Shown piece by piece: positions 6,289 through 9,734 of a stretch of DNA of 9,734 nt (within the stretch, counting starts at the first letter, position 1; the number at the start of each line of letters is the position of its first letter). Source of the stretch: Nitrospiraceae bacterium (GTDB lineage Bacteria > Nitrospirota > Nitrospiria > Nitrospirales > Nitrospiraceae); assembly GCA_025934615.1 (NCBI GenBank), contig JAICXS010000042.1:1-9734 (forward strand), written 5' to 3'. The notes under the pieces are model-generated. The model made no database searches, had not been told where the DNA came from, and was given only the letters and a program-made list of their open reading frames with translations. Position numbers and translations under genes: made by a program.

Positions 6289-6505
6289 CCTGATTCGCCT
6301 CCTGCAAGAATGAAAAGCGAGGGACCGACATGCCGTCGAGCTGAACCTGTTCTACAAACATCGCGACCGGCCTCACCCATAGGCCACGATCGCCGTACAG
6401 GGCCCGGTATACGACCAGCTCTTCTTCCGTTTCAGAATGCCGTGCGCATCCGATGACTTCGTATTCCTGTCCCTTATAATGACGATAGCGTCCGGGCTTG
6501 ACCAT
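6278..6505 (-). CDS. DUF1653 family protein
   Basis: A 75-residue protein that matches the DUF1653 pattern: PGRYRHYKGQEYEVIGCARH at 4-23, then SETEEELVVYRALYGD and LWVRP..MFVE. The family is a small, all-beta, cytoplasmic protein of unknown function, often described only as a domain of unknown function. The start ATG at 6505-6503 shares one base with the dehydrogenase stop codon (TAATG), a typical arrangement for translational coupling. A longer frame up to 6583 only adds residues read from inside the dehydrogenase gene. The 3' end overlaps the next gene by 11 bases. Confidence 0.85.
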   Translation of the reverse strand: MVKPGRYRHYKGQEYEVIGCARHSETEEELVVYRALYGDRGLWVRPVAMFVEQVQLDGMSVPRFSFLQEANQDEH

Positions 6506-7224
6506 TACCAATCGGCCATCATGCGATCGATGACGATCTGTTGTACGATGGCATGGGAGCCGAGCGTCGCCAGGTAGACGCATGTCTCGGCCACATCGAA
6601 CGGGCTAATGGCGCCACTGCGTTCGATATCTTCAGGAGCGGCATCGACCAGTTCATCCGCCACCCCACCTGGGCAGATCGCACAGACTTTGATGTTATGT
6701 TGGCGTCCTTCATCCGCCATGGCTTTGCTCAACGCCATGATGCCGTGCTTGGACGCGCTATAGGCGCCTGTGCCGGCCCAGGCTTGGATACCGGCGACAC
6801 TCGATATGTTGAGGATGATGCCGCCGCCGTGACGCATCATGTGACCGAAGCCCACTCGGGCGCAGAGAAAGGTTCCGTACAAGTTGGTCTTGATCACGCG
6901 ATCAAATGTCTCCGTACTGATATCGACAAGACGCCCGCTGCCGCCGATGCCCGCATTGTTCACCAGGATATCGAGTCGCCCAAACTGGCGGACCGTGTCG
7001 GAGAAGAGGCGCTCTACGTGCGACTCGTCCGTCACATCGGTAGGGATCGAGACGGCTTCGCCGCCGTCCGCATGGATTTGCGCGACAGTCCGCTCGCAGA
7101 GATTCTGCCGCCTCGCAGCCACAACGACACGTGCGCCTTCCCGTCCGAAGGTGAGCGCAATGGCCTTTCCAATGCCGCTGCTGCTTCCGGTCACAATGGC
7201 AACCTTTCCAGATAAGCGTTTCAC
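6505..7224 (-). CDS. Short-chain dehydrogenase/reductase (SDR)
   Basis: A 239-residue classical SDR, a cytoplasmic NAD(P)H-dependent oxidoreductase with a Rossmann fold. From the GTG start: TGSSSGIG (12-19) binds the cofactor, NNAG is at 89-92, the catalytic Asn is N114, Ser is S142 and the YxxxK pair is Y155/K159 (YSASK), followed by PGGV. Arg38/Arg39 after the second strand suggests NADPH. The 3-oxoacyl-ACP reductase-like look does not fix the substrate. Two starts are possible: GTG at 7224, giving the usual family N-terminus MKRLSGKVAIVTG, or ATG at 7254, adding ten residues. Neither has a Shine-Dalgarno. I prefer GTG because a perfect TATAAT lies inside the extra segment. This is the first gene of the cluster running down to 4144. 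Confidence 0.88.
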   Translation of the reverse strand: MKRLSGKVAIVTGSSSGIGKAIALTFGREGARVVVAARRQNLCERTVAQIHADGGEAVSIPTDVTDESHVERLFSDTVRQFGRLDILVNNAGIGGSGRLVDISTETFDRVIKTNLYGTFLCARVGFGHMMRHGGGIILNISSVAGIQAWAGTGAYSASKHGIMALSKAMADEGRQHNIKVCAICPGGVADELVDAAPEDIERSGAISPFDVAETCVYLATLGSHAIVQQIVIDRMMADW

Positions 7225-7231
7225 GGTCGAG

Positions 7232-7261
7232 ATTATAGAGCGTTGGCGATCCATCGAGCAA
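7232..7261 (-). promoter_or_regulatory. Promoter of the six-gene cluster, close to the SDR start
   Basis: On the minus strand a perfect -10 TATAAT (7237-7232) follows, across an 18-bp spacer, a partial -35 TTGCTC (7261-7256, three of six). Transcription would begin about seven bases past the -10, at or next to the GTG at 7224, making a leaderless message. If so, the ATG at 7254 cannot be the start from this promoter. Confidence 0.45.
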
Positions 7262-7471
7262 TGTGAGTATGCGAAAGACTCGCTGGATGGATTGTCCCTG
7301 CGAGGACAATGTGCTCCCCCACGAGGGTTGGGTTCTTTATCACCCATTCCGAAAAGTCGTTAATATACAGCCCATCGATTTCTAGTTTTCTACAAGCGTG
7401 AAAGGCCCGGCTCTTGCTGGCAGGTTGAAGATGTCACGCATATGGCACTGTTGTTTGTTAAGGAGGATGTG

Positions 7472-7861
7472 ATGCCGAATACCAATTCCTCGTTTTCACC
7501 GATCACCCGGACCACTCAACTGCACGCTCAACTCGAAAAACTGGAATCGCTTGGCCATCGCCAGGCAAACGACCGGGAGCTGGCTCAATTCGACAACGAA
7601 ACGGAAGAGTTGTTGGGCCGTCACTTCGGGCCATCAGATGCCCGGCTCGAGGCCTATAAGTATGCGACGCTCGCGGAAGCGGAGACGCTGGTCAATATGC
7701 CCGAATCAGCCCAGGAGCAATCCGCTCAAGACCTGCCTAAAAAAGCGCTCCAACAGCGCCGGCAAGTGCTCGAGGGCATCATGTCGGAATTCCAAGACGT
7801 GGAAGGGAAGGAGAACGAAGTGCTCACGGGCGAAGATCATGAAGATCCCCCATTGGGATAG
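7472..7861 (+). CDS. Small acidic hypothetical protein
   Basis: A 129-residue protein that I do not recognise. It is hydrophilic and helix-rich, without a signal peptide or membrane segment. A first heptad-like helix (TQLHAQLEKLESLGHRQ, residues about 15-31) is followed by FDNETEELLGRHFG and a further helical part, EAYKYATLAEAETLV. A last helix (KKALQQRRQVLEGIMSEFQ) leads to a very acidic tail (EDHEDPPLG). The ATG at 7472 has a perfect AGGAGG five bases upstream (7461-7466), which rules out the ATG at 7442, so the translation rate should be high. The 247 bases between it and the dehydrogenase start hold no other gene that I can support; only a weak TAATAT at 7361-7366 suggests a promoter. It converges on the exporter gene with 60 bases between them. 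Confidence 0.7.
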   Translation: MPNTNSSFSPITRTTQLHAQLEKLESLGHRQANDRELAQFDNETEELLGRHFGPSDARLEAYKYATLAEAETLVNMPESAQEQSAQDLPKKALQQRRQVLEGIMSEFQDVEGKENEVLTGEDHEDPPLG

Positions 7862-7921
7862 CCGGCGAAACGAGGATGAGTAAGCACCATGCGTGGCGGC
7901 TGAAATGGTACCGTGGTTTGG

Positions 7922-9235
7922 TCACGAGGCCGTCACCTGGTCCGATGGAATGAGCCCATGCTCATGAATGTGCCGGCGTATGGCGGGTAGCGATCTCCAG
8001 AAGACACCGGCGGTCAGGAGCGTGATGAGTCCACCGATCATGACAATCAGGGGAGCCGGCAGATATGTTGCGCCGATCCCTGCCAACATACTTCCGAAAA
8101 TTGTAAATCCCAATGAGAGAGTGGTGAAGAAACTGACGACGCGGCCGCGCAGCGCGTCCGGCACTAAGCTCTGCAGCAAGATATTAATCCCTGCGAGGCT
8201 GCTGATCATCCCGAACCCGATACCGACCATCGCTACCGCAGATATCCAAAAGAGTGAACTGAGCGCGAAGGCCATCAGCGATATCCCAAACAAAGCGACC
8301 GCGCTCGCTATTGCGCGTCCCAGCCCCTTGACGGTGTCCCGCCCTGCATGACGCAAGGCCGCGGCTAACGCGCCGATGCCGCTTGCCGCCATGAGGATGC
8401 CCAATCCTTCTGGTCCACGGTGAAGAATGTCGCGGGCAAAGATTGGCAGCAGCGTGCTGTATGGCATGGATACGATACTGAGCATGGCGGTCACGGACAG
8501 GACGGCCCGGACGTGCGGAGTGTGCCAGGCATAGCGCACGCCTTCTTGCAATTGCTCCCACGCATTTCCGGTCGTGTGCCGACGCTTCGGCTCAAGGCGC
8601 ATCGCCCACAGGCACGCCAGAATAATCACGAAGCTGACGGCATTGATGGCAAAGCACACGCCTTCTCCCGCAAGGCCGACAATCAAGCCGGCAAGCGACG
8701 GACCGACAATTCTTGCGCCGTTAAAGAGCGAAGAATTCAACCCAATGGCTGACGGAATGTCCTGACGAGGCACGAGATCGGCGACGAAGGATTGCCGGAC
8801 GGGTATTTCCAGCGCACTGAAGATGCCCAATAACAAGGCGAGCGCCAGAATCCATCCAATGGTAATAGCGCCGCTCAGGGTGAGGATAGCCAACAGCGTC
8901 GCTTGTACGAGCAACGACGCTTCCGCAATCATCATTAATTGCCGTCGTGGCCAGCGGTCCGCAAACAATCCGCCGACGATGCCGAAGACGAGGATCGGCG
9001 CGCGCGAGACCAATTCCACCAGCCCCAGGAGAAAGGGAGAACCGCTGAGCCGATAGACCAGCCAGGCTAACGCCATGCTCTGCATCCAGGTTCCACACAG
9101 TGAAAGGCCATGGCCCGTGAAAAAGAGCGCGTAATTGCGATGCGCTAAGGCCCGCCACCGCGTGCGCCGCACGAGGGCCGGCACAGGCGCCGCTTCATTC
9201 GCAGGAGGAGAGAGAGGTGAATCGGGAATTTGCAC
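7922..9235 (-). CDS. MFS transporter, EntS/MFS_3-type exporter
   Basis: A 437-residue inner-membrane major facilitator protein with about twelve hydrophobic helices and a Pro/Ala-rich cytoplasmic N-terminus of about 27 residues. WRALAHRNYALFFTGHGLSL (27-46) starts helix 1 in the way typical of the enterobactin exporter-like (MFS_3) group. The signature motif between helices 2 and 3 is G89LFADRWPRR98. A second basic segment, EPKRRHTTGNAWEQLQEGVR, marks the central loop between the two six-helix halves, and PDALRGRVVSFF is the matching motif of the second half. Members export siderophores, drugs or other small molecules by proton antiport; no siderophore gene is near, so the substrate is open. 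The start is GTG, with GGTG about seven bases upstream. It lies 156 bases downstream of the membrane microprotein gene. Confidence 0.85.
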   Translation of the reverse strand: MQIPDSPLSPPANEAAPVPALVRRTRWRALAHRNYALFFTGHGLSLCGTWMQSMALAWLVYRLSGSPFLLGLVELVSRAPILVFGIVGGLFADRWPRRQLMMIAEASLLVQATLLAILTLSGAITIGWILALALLLGIFSALEIPVRQSFVADLVPRQDIPSAIGLNSSLFNGARIVGPSLAGLIVGLAGEGVCFAINAVSFVIILACLWAMRLEPKRRHTTGNAWEQLQEGVRYAWHTPHVRAVLSVTAMLSIVSMPYSTLLPIFARDILHRGPEGLGILMAASGIGALAAALRHAGRDTVKGLGRAIASAVALFGISLMAFALSSLFWISAVAMVGIGFGMISSLAGINILLQSLVPDALRGRVVSFFTTLSLGFTIFGSMLAGIGATYLPAPLIVMIGGLITLLTAGVFWRSLPAIRRHIHEHGLIPSDQVTAS

Positions 9236-9253
9236 GGTGGTTCACCATACCAT

Positions 9254-9322
9254 AAGAGAGAAGAGAAGAAGGAAGGATGAAGCCGTTGGAGGATAAGCAC
9301 TTAAGAGAGGAAGGAGAGAAGG
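9254..9322 (+). repeat. Two homopurine tracts upstream of the MFS gene
   Basis: The plus strand has an unbroken run of purines at 9254-9277 (24 bases) and another at 9303-9322 (20 bases), both made of GA and GGA units. In the exporter's message these would be pyrimidine-rich leader segments. Such tracts can form triplexes or reduce RNA structure, but no function is shown here. Confidence 0.5.
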
Positions 9323-9346
9323 CACACCTGACTGGCGCGGCATGCG

Positions 9347-9388
9347 GGGTTGCCGCTCCGGCTACCCTAAGTGGCCTACCTCGGCCAC
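9347..9388. repeat. Tandem GC-rich hairpins after the microprotein gene
   Basis: Two inverted repeats follow each other. The first met on the minus strand is GTGGCC / GGCCAC with a six-base loop (9371-9388). The second is GGGT-t-GCCG / CGGC-t-ACCC with a three-base loop (9347-9367) and one mismatch. They begin four bases after the microprotein stop and end about 110 bases before the exporter start. No T-run follows, so they are either imperfect terminators, an RNA stability element or a leader structure. Confidence 0.4.
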
Positions 9389-9391
9389 CCG

Positions 9392-9532
9392 TTATGCGGC
9401 GTCGTAATAATCCTTATCCCGGCTCGTGTCATCCGATGGTCGGCCGGAATCCTCGGATTCCATATAAACCGACACGACCGCGGCACCCCAGGTCAGGATT
9501 AATAAGGCGATGAGCAATGCTATCGGGAGCAT
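9392..9532 (-). CDS. Single-pass membrane microprotein (46 aa)
   Basis: A small gene shorter than usual calling limits. It has an ATG at 9532-9530 with a strong GGAGG Shine-Dalgarno six bases upstream and ends at a TAA at 9394-9392. The product begins MLPIALLIALLILTWGAAVV, a 20-residue hydrophobic helix. It continues with VYMESEDSG and a charged, mostly acidic tail rich in Ser and Asp that ends DYYDAA. The layout (short N-terminus, one helix, acidic tail) fits a small inner-membrane regulator or subunit, such as those attached to transporters or oxidases, but I recognise no family. A TATGAT -10-like element (9560-9555) lies 23 bases upstream without a clear -35. It is divergent from the ettA start and 156 bases upstream of the MFS exporter, in the same direction. 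Confidence 0.6.
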   Translation of the reverse strand: MLPIALLIALLILTWGAAVVSVYMESEDSGRPSDDTSRDKDYYDAA

Positions 9533-9678
9533 GCTGCACCTCCAATGGGATACAATCATACTGCGTGTCGCGTGACCTTTCTAGTAGGCGTCGTCCGACA
9601 CGATCGCGCATTCGAATCAGATTGCGTATCGGGTGATCGGTGCGGTAAAAACAGCGTTGGTCGATAATCGGAGGGTGC

Positions 9679-9734
9679 ATGGGTAATGACAAGCAGGTGA
9701 TTTTTTCGCTCATCGGGGTAGGCCGGGTCCATCC
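9679..9734 (+). CDS. ettA: Probable EttA (energy-dependent translational throttle), N-terminus only
   Basis: Eighteen complete codons are visible before the window ends: MGNDKQVIFSLIGVGRVH, followed by CC of a probable Pro codon. The pattern (basic-VIFS, hydrophobic, GVGRVHP) matches the start of EttA/ABC-F proteins, where E. coli reads FVYTMHRVGKVVPP. EttA is a cytoplasmic two-ATPase-domain ABC-F protein that binds the ribosomal E site and gates the first elongation steps according to the ATP/ADP level. A GGAGGG Shine-Dalgarno (9670-9675) lies three bases before the ATG, closer than ideal. None of the ATPase motifs are in view, so the call rests on a short stretch. Confidence 0.6.
   Translation, partial: MGNDKQVIFSLIGVGRVH

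Noticed and set aside
6541..7215. 224-codon plus-strand frame antisense to the dehydrogenase
   Set aside because: It mirrors the coding sequence of a clear SDR with full motifs; the product has no recognisable fold. Long antisense frames are expected in GC-rich genes.
7225..7347. Long N-terminal extension of the dehydrogenase up to 7347
   Set aside because: The added residues are unlike any SDR N-terminus, lack a ribosome site, and would span the promoter.
7443..7457. TGGCAC resembling a sigma54 -24 element before the acidic hypothetical
   Set aside because: The -12 GC is not at the right spacing, and the start of transcription would fall after the ribosome-binding site.
7442..7471. Upstream ATG extending the acidic hypothetical protein by ten residues
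   Set aside because: A perfect AGGAGG sits inside this extension at the right distance from the ATG at 7472.
9277..9513. Plus-strand frame of 78 codons with an AAGGAAGG before its ATG
   Set aside because: The purine-rich tract supplies the apparent ribosome site by chance. The product is Pro/Arg-rich without fold character and lies antisense to the better-supported microprotein gene.
9429..9713. Minus-strand frame of 94 codons across the ettA start region
   Set aside because: It overlaps the ettA start and its ribosome-binding site and shares most of its length with the microprotein in another frame. Its composition is not protein-like and it has no ribosome site.

Overview
The window is ordinary chromosomal DNA from a Gram-negative bacterium: an outer-membrane beta-barrel and a secreted TPR protein need an outer membrane and periplasm. 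Base composition looks mid-50s %GC by eye. The gene set and the style of several proteins (NUDIX with a zinc ribbon, zinc-ribbon PilZ protein, CbiX-like chelatase with a long insert, EttA-like N-terminus) would suit Nitrospira or a relative, but this is inferred from family resemblance without a database search. No tRNA, rRNA, CRISPR array, insertion sequence or phage gene was seen. No stretch longer than about 300 bases lacks a gene.

Layout. Left block (1-3476, all minus): a partial secreted TPR protein, a CbiX-like chelatase, exonuclease III, an SRPBCC/cyclase-like protein and an inositol-monophosphatase-family enzyme. The first three each have a good sigma70-type promoter just upstream, so they look like separate units. 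Centre: a divergent zinc-ribbon/PilZ protein on plus (3636-4112), converging on the end of a compact minus-strand cluster (7224 down to 4144): short-chain dehydrogenase, DUF1653 protein, membrane-anchored conserved hypothetical, two-TM small protein, zinc-ribbon NUDIX hydrolase, and an outer-membrane protein that I read as a member of the omptin protease family. Junctions in the cluster are a 1-nt TAATG overlap, an 11-nt overlap and gaps of 11, 22 and 3 nt, so it is probably one operon. Right block: a small acidic hypothetical on plus (7472-7861), an MFS exporter on minus (7922-9235), an unlisted 46-residue membrane microprotein on minus (9392-9532) with a strong ribosome-binding site, and the first codons of a probable ettA on plus (9679 to the window end).

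Most notable. The omptin-like protein keeps the Asp-x-Asp and Asp-x-His elements of the OmpT active site, but the acidic residues that give OmpT its Arg/Lys preference appear to be missing. Its place at the end of a housekeeping-like operon, outside the enterobacterial setting usual for omptins, is unusual. The microprotein followed by tandem hairpins ahead of the exporter, and the possibly leaderless dehydrogenase, also deserve a look. Apart from the proposed omptin assignment, no clearly new multi-gene defence or mobile system is visible.
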